A stretch of 64,000 nucleotides of DNA from Salsuginibacillus kocurii DSM 18087 (GTDB lineage: Bacteria; Bacillota; Bacilli; Bacillales; Marinococcaceae). This document shows, in pieces, positions 1-8,750 of this stretch. A program made the position numbers and the translations under genes. The notes under the pieces were generated by a model, which searched no databases, was not told where the DNA came from, and saw only the letters and a list, made by a program, of their open reading frames with translations. Every line of letters starts with the position of its first letter. Within the stretch, counting starts at the first letter, position 1. The stretch covers positions 110,527 to 174,526 of the forward strand of contig NZ_KB898626.1 in the NCBI RefSeq assembly GCF_000377705.1, given 5' to 3'.

Positions 1-163
1 TCAAATTGTTGTTCACTTGTTGAAACAATAAATCTTGAAAGGACGCTTCCCGACGTTTAAATCCTGTTTGCTCCACATTGGCTAAGTTGTTCCCAATCGT
101 ATCGAGTTTCCCTTGCATCTGTCCCATTGTTACAGAAGACGTTGACATCGCACTTCCTAACAT
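1..163 (-). CDS. flhP: FlhP-type flagellar rod/hook protein, N-terminus only
   Basis: The reading frame begins at the ATG at 163 and runs off the left edge of the window. The visible 54 residues start MLGSAMSTSSVTMGQ and contain the basal-body rod signature (LDTIGNNLANVEQTGFK), which marks FlgE/F/G-type axial proteins. A strong site (AAGGAGGAG) precedes the start. It lies directly downstream of another rod-family gene on the same strand, the arrangement of flhO-flhP in Bacillus, so FlhP is the likely identity. The C-terminal part that would separate FlhP from FlgG is outside the window. Confidence 0.8.
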   Translation of the reverse strand, partial: MLGSAMSTSSVTMGQMQGKLDTIGNNLANVEQTGFKRREASFQDLLFQQVNNNL

Positions 164-356
164 AATGCTCCTCCTTGCCCCTTTGCAAATCTATTCCCTG
201 TTGATTACAGATCTAGGCTTTTCTTTCCGGCTGCTGTTTTATGGAATGCCGTTTATATCATTCGATCATTACATGGCGTCAAATTAATGAAATGTTTCCC
301 GGGAAATAATTGTCGAAAATAAAAATCGTTATTTCTAACCAATGAGGCCGTGAAAA

Positions 357-1187
357 TTACTGCAGGCGTCCTACTTCACTTACAGCAAGCTCCATACTCT
401 GATCATATGCTTGCAATACCGTTTGGTTTGATTCAAATGTCCGCTGCGACTGCATTAAGTCTGTCATCGCCTGCTGGGGATCGATATTGGATTGCTCTAG
501 CATTTGCTGATTGATCGTGTAGTCGACATCCTCAGCTCCAATGGCTGTTGGGAGCGGTTCAGCCTCTTCATCATCCAGCGCAAACAGGCCGTCCCCTTCT
601 TTCACCAGATCTTCTGGCTGCTCGGCCAATACGACATTCAATTGACCGACGGCGGCTCCGTCTTCATCGGTAATATTTCCCGCTTCATCTACGTCGAAAA
701 ATTCATTCTCAACATTCATCGGGTCTCCATCTTCATCAAGCACATAGTACCCTTGAGCCGTAGTTAAAAAGCCTTCCCCGTCCACAGTAAGATTTCCGTT
801 GCGTGTATAGCGAACATCTCCATCTTCATTAGCTACCGTAAAGAACAGGGCCCCGGGCCGATCTGTTTCTTCATTAATGGGGAGGTCCCCTTGCTGAATC
901 GCAAGGTCAGTATTATTTCCTGTCTCACGCATGTCTCCCTGCGCAAAATTCGGTGTCTGCTCCTGCATGTACACACCAGTATTCATCGAACCTACCGTGT
1001 AAGGGATATTGCCCGGCTGAGCATTTGTCCCTTGCGCCTGGATCAACATTTCCGGAAAGGCACGGATTGACCCTTGCTCCCCCTTATATCCTGGAGTTTC
1101 TGCATTGGCCAGATTATTGTTCAACATTTCAGTTTGGCGCTGCTGCGTAATCATCCCTGAAGCAGCCCCATAAAACCCTCGAAGCAT
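357..1187 (-). CDS. flhO: Flagellar hook-basal body protein FlhO
   Basis: This 276-residue protein begins MLRGFYGAASGMITQQRQ and carries the N-terminal rod motif (LNNNLANAETPGYKG, about residues 22-36). Its C-terminal segment near residues 235-275 (QQAMTDLMQSQRTFESNQ) matches the C-terminal coiled region of FlgF/FlgG-like proteins. These proteins polymerise into the rod or hook-proximal part of the flagellum after export by the flagellar type III system. The central domain is rich in Asp and Glu (DEDGDP, DDEEAEP), in keeping with other acidic extracytoplasmic proteins in this window. It is followed after about 190 bp by the flhP-like gene on the same strand. Confidence 0.87.
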   Translation of the reverse strand: MLRGFYGAASGMITQQRQTEMLNNNLANAETPGYKGEQGSIRAFPEMLIQAQGTNAQPGNIPYTVGSMNTGVYMQEQTPNFAQGDMRETGNNTDLAIQQGDLPINEETDRPGALFFTVANEDGDVRYTRNGNLTVDGEGFLTTAQGYYVLDEDGDPMNVENEFFDVDEAGNITDEDGAAVGQLNVVLAEQPEDLVKEGDGLFALDDEEAEPLPTAIGAEDVDYTINQQMLEQSNIDPQQAMTDLMQSQRTFESNQTVLQAYDQSMELAVSEVGRLQ

Positions 1188-1436
1188 CCTTATTCCTCCT
1201 TGACCGTCGTCCGGCCTGGGTATTTTCTATGACTGGGGTAACAACGCCGTAGTTAGGCTCACTATCGTGATGGCATGCGAATGGACATTTCCACTATGAG
1301 ACGTGGAAAACGTCACCTGGAGCGAAAAATTGTTAGCGTTTGGCTGCGGGGAGCAGGGGCAAGGTCTATACCGTTCGCCTTCAAAGTCAAAATGTGCCCT
1401 TGGCGCCGCGCGTCTTATGCTTGACGCCCCTGAACG

Positions 1437-1692
1437 CCGCTTTCCGCTTTTCTCTGTCTAGCTTCACGTGCTAACGACTTGAGATCCCTTTCTCCCACTC
1501 TGCGGCGGCGACAGCCTCCTCGGGGGGAGAGAAGGGCTCTGCGTCGTTAACCAAGCACGTTCCGCTTTTCTGTCTAGCTGCGGCGCCTAGAGGCTCGAGG
1601 ATTTTTCTGCCCCAGACTCCGAGGAGCAAGCTCCTCTACGCAGGTGCTGAAAAACTTGTCGCCTCTGAGCAAAGCGCCTCCGCTTTTCTTTG
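1437..1692. repeat. Composite palindromic repeat block (two units)
   Basis: Two units are bounded by the word CTCCGCTTTTCT(GT)CTAGCT. The left unit folds on itself: AACGAC pairs with GTCGTT, and CCCTTTCTCCC pairs with GGGAGAGAAGGG around a GGCGGCGACAGCCTCCTCGG core. The right unit pairs AGAGGC with GCCTCT around an AGGAGC/GCTCCT core. The block abuts the stop codon of the SleB-like gene. Both unit types recur at 37.2-37.6 kb. Such GGAGGCGC-rich palindromes are common in Bacillus genomes. In the rest of this gene-free stretch (1188-1436) I see no gene. Confidence 0.8.
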
Positions 1693-2733
1693 TTACCTTA
1701 CGAATCTGTGGTTGCCGATGACGTCTATGGTTGGTTTGTTGTTGAAGAAGGCGGTGCTAGTTACGTTTGGGTTGTGGAAGTAGAGGGCCCCTTCTACTAC
1801 ATTTTCACCTTCTAGTGCTCGTGTAGCTGCTTCAATGGAAGTGGCACTAGCTGTCGCTGAATCGTACGCGCCTGTCATTACCGGGGTGAATTGTCCGGAT
1901 TGGCGGATAACGCCTTCTAGCGTGTTTGGATAATTGCCATTGTCAACGCGATTTTGGACAACATTGCCAACTGCAATTTTACCTTCTACTGGTTCTCCTT
2001 GTGCTTCGAGATGAATTAAGCGAGCGAGTGCATCGATATCTGCAGTTGAGGCTTCACTTACGGCCTCTTCTGTTTCTTCTTCAAATACAAGGTCTTCAGC
2101 TAACACTGTTGGAATGACTGTTTTTAGCATCTCACCCGGACTTAGGGATTGGTCAGTCATTTGATTTCGTTCCATTAGATCACTCGTGCTTACGTCGTAG
2201 TTAGTACTTATATTTTCTGCATTTTCGCCTGGCTGTACTTCATGCAATGAAACCTCGTTGATATGTACGTGCCCGTTAGCGAAATGAACATTGCTGTGCA
2301 TAAGTTCAGCGACGTGACGGACGGGAAGATATGTTCTTTCATTGTTGATGCCTGCTTGCACGTCCATAGAATAGGTTTCGCCGTTTAACTCAACCATTTC
2401 ATTATCAATGGTAAGTTTAATCGTATCCCCCTGAGCGGTCTCGATTTCAACTTCGCGTTCTTCTGCATTCCAATCTACCTCGGCGCCGAGTTCTTCAGAA
2501 ACAAAGCGAACTGGTACAAGCGTCCTGTCATTTTCAGTAAGTATAGGTTCATTCATGTTTATCGTATTGCCATCTACTGAAATGTCAGTGGAAGCATCGG
2601 CTGGGTTCACAAAAAATAAAGTAGATAAAGCCGTTACAAGGCTTGCTGCTGTATACTTGATAGTTACCCCCGGAATCAATTGTTTCCTTGATTCCGAGTT
2701 CACCTCCTTTACTTGGTACTTAAAATAGGTCAT
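1693..2733 (-). CDS. SleB-type cell-wall hydrolase with copper-amine-oxidase-like N-terminal domain
   Basis: The 346-residue protein has a signal peptide (hydrophobic stretch about residues 28-44, then PADAS). A stalk domain of the copper-amine-oxidase N-domain family follows at about 48-160, with two DRTLVPVRFVSEELGA-like repeats (second: RTYLPVRHVAELM). The C-terminal Hydrolase_2/SleB domain covers about 232-346 (LARLIHLEAQGEP, GNVVQNRV, ALYFHNP). SleB-domain enzymes are lytic transglycosylases or amidase-like peptidoglycan hydrolases that act outside the cell, often on spore cortex. The ATG at 2733 has no good ribosome site. An AAAGGAGGTGA lies inside the N-terminal coding region, and a TTG at 2679 preceded by AAGGAA would give a tidier signal peptide, so the true start may be internal. 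Confidence 0.8.
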   Translation of the reverse strand: MTYFKYQVKEVNSESRKQLIPGVTIKYTAASLVTALSTLFFVNPADASTDISVDGNTINMNEPILTENDRTLVPVRFVSEELGAEVDWNAEEREVEIETAQGDTIKLTIDNEMVELNGETYSMDVQAGINNERTYLPVRHVAELMHSNVHFANGHVHINEVSLHEVQPGENAENISTNYDVSTSDLMERNQMTDQSLSPGEMLKTVIPTVLAEDLVFEEETEEAVSEASTADIDALARLIHLEAQGEPVEGKIAVGNVVQNRVDNGNYPNTLEGVIRQSGQFTPVMTGAYDSATASATSIEAATRALEGENVVEGALYFHNPNVTSTAFFNNKPTIDVIGNHRFVR

Positions 2734-3010
2734 TCACACTACCACATTATACATATAAAAGGAAAAAACAGAAGAGAGGCGAAGCGTAGGGGAGAAGGGG
2801 TGAAAGCAAGGAACGCCTGCACAACCAAGCTTCAGTTCAATTTTTTACGATTAAATTAAAAAGTGTTGCAAGTTGTTACAAACTGATTGCAATCACTAAA
2901 AATATGAAAATTTCAACAGATATTCGGGGGGGGACGAAGCTGGAATCCATGGATCTTAGCACTCCAGGTTGGAGCCGCAGTTGCATAAATGGATAGTGGG
3001 AGTTACCACA

Positions 3011-3352
3011 TCATTGTTGCTGATCTTGCTGCTCATACTTTTGTAAAATTCGAGCTTGGGCCAGGCTGACCAGAAGAAGAGCAGGAACAAAAAAATAGCT
3101 TCCTATATGCAAAGGAAGGTCGTCACGTTGGAATAGTATGAGAACCATAAAGAAAAGAGTGACACCTGCCCGGGCAAACGAAAAATACGCTCGTCGTGTG
3201 CGATAGTCTTGTATATTATGTAAGCGGATTTCATCCCCAAAAATATTACGTTTTGGCTGGACATTCGCTCGTTTACCCGATATATCGAGGACGCCGCTTA
3301 GACATTCAAAAAGGAGAAGGGCGAAGAGTAGAATAAAAGCAAAAGTGAGCAT
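3011..3352 (-). CDS. Small membrane protein of unknown function
   Basis: I do not recognise this 113-residue protein. It has an N-terminal hydrophobic helix (residues 1-22), a basic cytoplasmic loop with KRANVQPKRNIFGDE, and two further hydrophobic segments around 60-78 and 84-100. It ends in a Gln-rich tail (KYEQQDQQQ). AGAGGAG lies at a suitable distance before the ATG. It stands alone between the SleB-like gene and the decayed glycerol kinase gene, all on the same strand with gaps of over 200 bp, so co-transcription is unlikely. Confidence 0.6.
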   Translation of the reverse strand: MLTFAFILLFALLLFECLSGVLDISGKRANVQPKRNIFGDEIRLHNIQDYRTRRAYFSFARAGVTLFFMVLILFQRDDLPLHIGSYFFVPALLLVSLAQARILQKYEQQDQQQ

Positions 3353-3530
3353 CCATCAATCTCCTCTCATAAAAAATGTAATGGTTTATCTACTACATGA
3401 GGCAAAGGTTTATTGTATATCGGCGGCTATGAAAGCACAAGCTTGAGTTAGGACACCCTTGTAATAGCTTCTGATTAATAATAACTGTTTCCCCAAAAGC
3501 CTCCATCTGTCAATGTCATACACATAAAGG

Positions 3531-3563
3531 GGAGCTGAAAGGAAGTATGAGACTTTCAGCTCC
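3531..3563 (-). terminator. Hairpin after the glycerol kinase remnant
   Basis: A perfect 11-bp inverted repeat (GGAGCTGAAAG and CTTTCAGCTCC) around an 11-nt loop lies 10 bp beyond the stop codon of the remnant. The T content after it is low, so termination strength is uncertain. Confidence 0.55.
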
Positions 3564-3573
3564 AACATGCTGC

Positions 3574-4167
3574 TTACGTAAAAGCGGTGGTTGCTTGAAC
3601 TGCTTTTTTCCAGCCAGCATAAAGAGCTTCCCGCTCGGATTCATGCATCTCTGGCTTGAATTGACGTTCCGTTTTCCACCGTTCGACAATAATATCTTTA
3701 TTATCCCAAAAGTTTACGGCCAGCCCGGCAAGGTATGCTGCTCCTAGTGCGGTCGTTTCCATAACTTCTGGACGATCGACTTCCACACCGAAGATATCGC
3801 TTTGAAATTGCATTAAGAAATCATTACTCACCGCACCGCCATCTACACGCAATGTTTTGAGCTCCATCTGGGCATCGGCTTCCATGGCTTCTAAAACATA
3901 ACGGTGGTCTCCCGTTGATTGGTAACCAATTGAGGCAATCTCTTGCGCTGAAACATCTGTCTTTGTTAACACATCTGCATTCACCGCGAGCACGGAACTC
4001 CAAATTTCATTGGCATCATGCTCCACCCAGCCCGGGTGCGGAAAATACTGTTCAAATTCGCGCTGACCGCTTGCCACCGGCTCTCCCTCATAATTAAATA
4101 AAATCGCCCATGAACTAGTCGTACCTTAGTCAATGGAGAGAACGGAGAGAACATAGTTCTTTTTCAT
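3574..4167 (-). pseudogene. glpK: Glycerol kinase, decayed (premature stop plus large internal deletion)
   Basis: The frame from the ATG at 4167 reads MKKNYVLSVLSID, then a TAA where functional enzymes have the Gln of the DQGTTSS phosphate-binding motif, then [16 protein letters not shown]. It continues to the family motif [15 protein letters not shown]. After [10 protein letters not shown] the sequence jumps to a C-terminal stretch ([42 protein letters not shown]). Only 198 codons remain of the roughly 500 usual in GlpK, so most of the catalytic core is gone. An ORF starting after the stop codon exists but cannot encode an active kinase. No glpF or glpD is nearby. Confidence 0.88.
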
Positions 4168-4469
4168 GAAAAAACTCCTCTCAGGTCGGTAGTAAAAGTA
4201 GGAAGAATTCAGCCGTACGTGTGGTTATATTTATGCTGCGTGCCGCTTCGGCAATTCGAGTGTAGGGGAGGACCAGGTTATGCTCTCTAGGTAATCTTCC
4301 TGAAAGTCTCCCCTGTTAAACTCAAGCTGACGCTGCTAGGAAAAAGAGTGTAGCAAAAGTGACACATTCAATCTAGGTGACAATAAAATTTTAGTATTCT
4401 AAACTATTAATTTATTTTAGCAGAAAACTCTCGTATACTAAAAAGGAGCAGGAAAAGCGGGGGGCCAGT
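4168..4469. other. Gene-free stretch upstream of the MFS gene
   Basis: About 300 bp separating divergent genes. The right part is A+T-rich and presumably holds the promoter of the MFS gene. I see no further gene or clear operator. Confidence 0.4.
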
Positions 4470-5612
4470 ATGAAGAGCAACAACAAAAGACAAGATCTAA
4501 TCGGAATTATAGCAGGTTTTCTTGCTTTGGCTGTAGCTATGGGGATTGGGCGTTTTGCTTATACCCCGTTGCTTCCTTATATGGAAGCAACGCACTTATC
4601 GTCTTTTGCGGCAGGTTTTTTAGCAAGCATGAATTACTTAGGCTACTTAATAGGGGCGCTTGCAGCCAGAAGGATCGAGCAAAAAAGAAGCGTGCTGCTT
4701 TATTCGTTGTGGGCTAACGTGATTACGACACTTTGGATGGGCTTTACTGAATCAATGGTCCTCTGGTCAGTGTTGCGCCTTGCGTCAGGCATATCAAGTG
4801 GACTTGTTTTTGTCCTTGTCGTAAGTCTCGTCATGTATGAGCTTACGAAATCTGGGCGTCTCAGCTGGTCGGGCTACATGTATGGCGGTGTCGGATTTGG
4901 CATCTTTATTTCTGGAGTGTCCATTCCTTTTGCCGCCCTTAACATGCATTGGTCTTATATTTGGGTGTTACTAGGCCTTTTCAGCCTGGTAGCAGCTCTC
5001 TTCGTTGCAAAAGCTGTTCCTTACGATCCTCCGCTTGCTGAAGCTGCTGCTACAAATGATGCGCAACCACCAGCTCGAAAGGATGTAGTAAGCCTTTATT
5101 TATCGTACACCTGTGAAGGTTTTGGCTACATTATTTTTGGCACATTTATCGTTGCAATGCTTGAAGCCGCTCCTGAAATGCATTGGCCTGCCGGCTATAT
5201 CTGGGCGATAGCAGGGATTGGTGCCATTCCGTCATGCCTATTTTGGGCTTGGCTTGCTAAAAAACAAACTGTCACAAAAACACTAAAACGTGCGTATCTT
5301 GTGCAAATTGTAAGCGTTTCACTACCGGTCATCTCCACATCGTTTTTTCCAGCAGCGCTTGCGGCTTTCGGTTTTGGGGCAACATTCATGGGGATTGTCA
5401 TGCTTACCATGCTTAAAGCGAATGAACTTTTTGGAGCCGGGGCCCAGCGGCTTGTAGCCGGACTTACCAGCGCTTATGCCCTGGGCCAGATTGCAGGCCC
5501 CTTGGTCGCTGTTTTATTAATTCAAGAAGGAGACTATACGCTGGCATTTAGCCTTGCCGCTATTGTTTTAATCGTCGGCTACAGCGGACTTTATTTTAAA
5601 AAAGGAGAGTGA
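4470..5612 (+). CDS. YbfB/YjiJ-type MFS transporter
   Basis: A 380-residue membrane protein with about 12 predicted helices, within the usual size of the YbfB-like branch of the major facilitator superfamily. The first helix (FLALAVAMGIGRFAYTPLLPYM) with its conserved GxGRFAYTPLLP pattern is characteristic of that branch. MFS carriers move small solutes using ion gradients; the substrate here is unknown. The next gene, a tautomerase, starts 4 bp after the stop codon, so the two are almost certainly co-transcribed. That suggests transport of a compound whose breakdown involves a keto-enol step. Confidence 0.85.
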   Translation: MKSNNKRQDLIGIIAGFLALAVAMGIGRFAYTPLLPYMEATHLSSFAAGFLASMNYLGYLIGALAARRIEQKRSVLLYSLWANVITTLWMGFTESMVLWSVLRLASGISSGLVFVLVVSLVMYELTKSGRLSWSGYMYGGVGFGIFISGVSIPFAALNMHWSYIWVLLGLFSLVAALFVAKAVPYDPPLAEAAATNDAQPPARKDVVSLYLSYTCEGFGYIIFGTFIVAMLEAAPEMHWPAGYIWAIAGIGAIPSCLFWAWLAKKQTVTKTLKRAYLVQIVSVSLPVISTSFFPAALAAFGFGATFMGIVMLTMLKANELFGAGAQRLVAGLTSAYALGQIAGPLVAVLLIQEGDYTLAFSLAAIVLIVGYSGLYFKKGE

Positions 5613-5616
5613 AGTA

Positions 5617-5826
5617 ATGCCATATGTAAATATTAAAGTGACTAAAGAAAATGGTGGACTATCTAAAGAAGAAAAACAGAAATTAATTGAAGGTTCAACC
5701 CGGCTTCTTCAAGAAACACTCGGCAAAAATCCGAATACCACCGTAGTTACAATCGACGAAATCGACATGGACAACTGGGGAATTGGCGCAGAGCAAATAT
5801 CAGACCGAAGAAAAAAAGGACAATAA
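5617..5826 (+). CDS. 4-oxalocrotonate tautomerase-family enzyme
   Basis: A 69-residue protein beginning MPYVNIKVTKENGGLS. Removal of Met exposes Pro1, the catalytic base of this superfamily. The family pattern continues with KLIEGSTRLLQETLGKNP and the C-terminal segment IDEIDMDNWGIGAEQ, typical of short tautomerases. Enzymes of this family interconvert keto and enol forms of unsaturated acids, or dehalogenate related compounds. The substrate cannot be read from the sequence. It is the second gene of a two-gene operon with the MFS transporter and is followed by a terminator. Confidence 0.85.
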   Translation: MPYVNIKVTKENGGLSKEEKQKLIEGSTRLLQETLGKNPNTTVVTIDEIDMDNWGIGAEQISDRRKKGQ

Positions 5827-5833
5827 CGGAAAG

Positions 5834-5866
5834 GCGTTTCTATCAATTGGTAGAAACGCTTTTTAA
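5834..5866 (+). terminator. Rho-independent terminator after the tautomerase gene
   Basis: GCGTTTCTA pairs with TAGAAACGC over an 8-nt loop, followed by a run of T. Confidence 0.88.
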
Positions 5867-5996
5867 TTATGCCGCATGTTATGAAAAATTAAAGGAAAGG
5901 CGCTCGTCTAATTTTCCTCAATATAAGTTTACCAACCTATGCATTTTTGTCTCTTTTCCATAAATTAATTAAGTGAATAGGAAAGGAGGGAGTAAA

Positions 5997-6212
5997 GTGT
6001 CAAGTCAGCAAAAGTCCTTTGAGATGCTGGTCAGAAAGAAGTTAAAAAAGCTTGGGATCTCTCCGGAGGATATTGAATTGTCAGTGGAGGATAAAGCTCG
6101 TTTAAGAGAGCTGATTGAAGGTATTATACAGGACGTTGAAGACTTTTTGAAAAAAGAAGAGGAAGAAAAAGAACGTAAAAAGTTCAAAAAGGAAAGAGAA
6201 ACAAAAAAATAA
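5997..6212 (+). CDS. CotW-like spore coat protein
   Basis: A small, very charged protein of 71 residues. It has a helical segment FEMLVRKKLKKLGISPEDIELSVEDKARLRELIEGI resembling the CotW family, then a Lys/Glu-rich tail (KKEEEEKERKKFKKE) likely to be coiled or disordered. I place the start at the GTG at 5997 because AAAGGAGGG lies just before it; an in-frame ATG 24 bp upstream has no such site. The next gene encodes a CotX-like protein, and cotW and cotX are neighbours in the Bacillus subtilis cotVWXYZ cluster, which builds the insoluble outer coat or crust of the spore. Confidence 0.7.
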   Translation: MSSQQKSFEMLVRKKLKKLGISPEDIELSVEDKARLRELIEGIIQDVEDFLKKEEEEKERKKFKKERETKK

Positions 6213-6293
6213 ACGTTACTCCTGCGCAACCTGTCCAATCAGCTTCTAAACTAATGAATAGGATAGAATCGAAACATGTAAGGAGGTGGAAAA

Positions 6294-6803
6294 ATGAGTG
6301 GATTAGAACATGCTTATGAAAGAAGAAAACGAAGAGCAAGAGGTGCAGGAGACCGCGACTGGAATGCTCTTCGCGATCCCAGTGATAAGCATCCGGCTAA
6401 ACCTCATTCAGCATCCTGCGCTAAACGAGTAGAGGATGCAACCCAAGAAGCAGAACAAACAAATAAAACCTTGCAGTTGTCTCAAGATTATATCCATGTC
6501 AGCGACTCCTGTGATATTGATATCTCCTCAACAGGAACACAAGCAGCAGTTAATGTTCAGGCGGGACTCCAGGCAGCTATTTTAGTAATTATAGCCATCG
6601 CGATCGGTGATGACGCAGACCCAGAAGAATTTGTCCAGCAACTAACGCAAACAGTAAAAACAAAACAAATCACCCATCAAGAAACTGTCATTGAAAATAG
6701 CAAAAATGTATCAGTAGACCGTACTGACCTACAAGCTCATGTTAACATTCAGCTGCTCCTGCAACTGCTTGTGGCCATTGCCGTGGTACTTGATATCCTG
6801 TAA
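6294..6803 (+). CDS. CotX-like spore coat protein
   Basis: This 169-residue protein has an N-terminal basic region and two copies of the CotX-family repeat. The first is near residues 74-105 (DSCDIDISSTGTQAAVNVQAGLQ, then a hydrophobic AAILVIIAIAI). The second is near 136-169 (NSKNVSVDRTDLQAHVNIQ, then LLLQLLVAIAVVLDIL). Bacillus subtilis CotX shows the same double arrangement, and its C-terminus is likewise hydrophobic. Unlike CotX, the N-terminus here is not rich in Cys. AAGGAGGTGG precedes the ATG. Expression is expected late in sporulation in the mother cell, but I did not identify a sigma-K promoter with confidence. Confidence 0.82.
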   Translation: MSGLEHAYERRKRRARGAGDRDWNALRDPSDKHPAKPHSASCAKRVEDATQEAEQTNKTLQLSQDYIHVSDSCDIDISSTGTQAAVNVQAGLQAAILVIIAIAIGDDADPEEFVQQLTQTVKTKQITHQETVIENSKNVSVDRTDLQAHVNIQLLLQLLVAIAVVLDIL

Positions 6804-6810
6804 AAAATAA

Positions 6811-6840
6811 AGAAGCATCGCTTTGTGCGATGCTTCTTGT
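6811..6840 (+). terminator. Terminator after the coat genes
   Basis: AGAAGCATCGC pairs with GCGATGCTTCT over a 5-nt loop, followed by TTGTCTACTTTTT. Confidence 0.8.
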
Positions 6841-6921
6841 CTACTTTTTGTTCAGATGAACATTAGTATGTGAAAAGAAAACAGAGGTATTCACAGTTAT
6901 TTGTAAATCTGCTTTGAATAA

Positions 6922-8643
6922 TTACACATGAAATTCTTCACCGGAAGGGACTTCTTTGACATAGCCTTTACGAATGACAAAATCCCCGAAATGTTCACCA
7001 TCTGAGCGTTCTTTTGCATAGTCATTAATAATAGGAGTGAGTGTTTCCAAGATTTCTTGTTCGCCGATGTTCTCTTTATATAATTTATTCAAGCGGTCTC
7101 CGGCAAATCCAGCTCCTAAGTAAAGGTTATATTTACCCGGTGCTTTTCCGATAAAGCCGATCTCACCCAAGGAAGGACGAGCACAGCTGTTTGGACAGCC
7201 TGACATCCGAATAGTAATCTCTTTATCTTGAAGACCGGCATCGTCGATGATTAGATCTAGTTTATCCACCAGAGTTGGAAGATAACGCTCAGCTTCAGCC
7301 ATTGCCAGCGCACACGTAGGAAAAGCTACACAGGCAATGGAATTCTTATGCAAAGGCGACTGGGTAGAACCATCTGTCAGACCGTACATGTCTACCAATT
7401 CTTGAATCTTAGGTTTTTTATAGTTGGTGATGTTGCTGATAATCACATTTTGATTCGCGGTGATGCGAAAATCGCCGGTGTGGATTCTCGCAATCTCACG
7501 AAGGCCCGTCATAAACTGTGAATCCTCGTCATCTTTAATGCGGCCGTTTTGAATGAAAAGAGTTAGGTGCCAGCGGTTGTTTGTGCCTTTCACCCAGCCG
7601 TAGCGGTCGCCATTGCGTTCGAAATGATACGGTTTTTCTTCACTTAATTCCCAGCCGAGACGGTGATGAAGTTCAGCCTTAAACCAATCCAGGCCGTTAC
7701 GGTCAATCGTATACTTTAAGCGCGCTTGCTTTCGATGTTCACGGTCACCGTAATCGCGTTGGATCGTAACGATATTTTCTGCGACCTCAAGCAAGCTATC
7801 AGCCGGGCAGAATCCGATAATTCGTCCTAATTGCGGGTACGTGTTCGTGTCGCCATGCGTCATTCCGAGTCCGCCGCCGACGGCAACATTAAAGCCTTGC
7901 AATTTCCCATTTTCAAAGATCGCGATAAAGCCAATATCCTGGGAGAAGACGTCGACATCATTAGAAGGCGGTACCGTAATGCCGATTTTAAACTTTCTCG
8001 GTAAATAGACCGGGCCGTAAATGGGCTCTACTTCTTCGCTAGTATCTTCTGTTTCAAGCTTTTCACCGTCGAGCCAAATTTCATGGTAGGCCGGTGTTTT
8101 TGGAGCAAGGTGATCTTTTAATTGTTCTGCTTTTTCATATACCTCTTCTTGCTCTTCTGATTGATAAGGGTTCGGCGTACACATCACATTGCGGTTTACA
8201 TCACCGCAAGCTGCCAGTGTACTCAGCAGCGCTTCATTCATTTCTTTGATGCTGTTTTTTAAATTCGGTTTTACAATCCCGTGCAGCTGGAAAGCCTGGC
8301 GGGTCGTGAGGCGAAGCGTTCCGTTTGCATATTTATGAGCGAGATCGTCCATGACAAGCCACTGTTCAGGTGTAGCCACGCCGCCCGGGGCTAATACACG
8401 CACCATGAATTGATAATCCGGCTCTAATTTTTGCTGGCGCCGTTCGTTGCGCAAATCGCGGTCGTCCTGCATATAACTCCCGTGAAATTTAAGTACTTTA
8501 TTATCTTGATCAGGAATTGAACCGGTAATCGGATCATTTAGTGTTTCTTCAAGTGTTCCCCGCAAGTAGCGGCTAGCGCGTTTAATATGTTCAACTTCAT
8601 CATGGGAAGGCAGTGTTTCACCGGATTTTGTATCGTTTGACAT
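6922..8643 (-). CDS. cysI: Assimilatory sulfite reductase hemoprotein, beta subunit
   Basis: CysI reduces sulfite to sulfide using siroheme and a [4Fe-4S] cluster, with electrons from CysJ. The 573-residue product has two nitrite/sulfite-reductase ferredoxin-like repeats. It has all four cluster/siroheme cysteines, Cys438, Cys444, Cys483 and Cys487 (motifs CVAFPTC and GCPNSC). I take the ATG at 8643 as start because GAGGGGGAA precedes it and the Bacillus homologues begin there; the open frame extends 29 codons further upstream. It lies 107 bp downstream of cysJ and is presumably co-transcribed. Length and motifs are normal for an intact enzyme. Confidence 0.95.
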   Translation of the reverse strand: MSNDTKSGETLPSHDEVEHIKRASRYLRGTLEETLNDPITGSIPDQDNKVLKFHGSYMQDDRDLRNERRQQKLEPDYQFMVRVLAPGGVATPEQWLVMDDLAHKYANGTLRLTTRQAFQLHGIVKPNLKNSIKEMNEALLSTLAACGDVNRNVMCTPNPYQSEEQEEVYEKAEQLKDHLAPKTPAYHEIWLDGEKLETEDTSEEVEPIYGPVYLPRKFKIGITVPPSNDVDVFSQDIGFIAIFENGKLQGFNVAVGGGLGMTHGDTNTYPQLGRIIGFCPADSLLEVAENIVTIQRDYGDREHRKQARLKYTIDRNGLDWFKAELHHRLGWELSEEKPYHFERNGDRYGWVKGTNNRWHLTLFIQNGRIKDDEDSQFMTGLREIARIHTGDFRITANQNVIISNITNYKKPKIQELVDMYGLTDGSTQSPLHKNSIACVAFPTCALAMAEAERYLPTLVDKLDLIIDDAGLQDKEITIRMSGCPNSCARPSLGEIGFIGKAPGKYNLYLGAGFAGDRLNKLYKENIGEQEILETLTPIINDYAKERSDGEHFGDFVIRKGYVKEVPSGEEFHV

Positions 8644-8689
8644 GATGAATTCCCCCTCACTTATCGTATTCAAATTTTGAGAATTGAAG

Positions 8690-8728
8690 GGCGAATTCCG
8701 CTTCGCTCTGTATTGCGCGGAATCCGCC
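8690..8728 (-). other. Hairpin between cysJ and cysI
   Basis: GGCGGATTCCGC and GCGGAATTCGCC (minus-strand reading) form a 12-bp stem with one mismatch around a 15-nt loop in the cysJ-cysI gap. There is no T-run, so it may protect or process the transcript rather than end it. Confidence 0.55.
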
Positions 8729-8750
8729 ACCTCAGTACTTGGGTGCCTGA

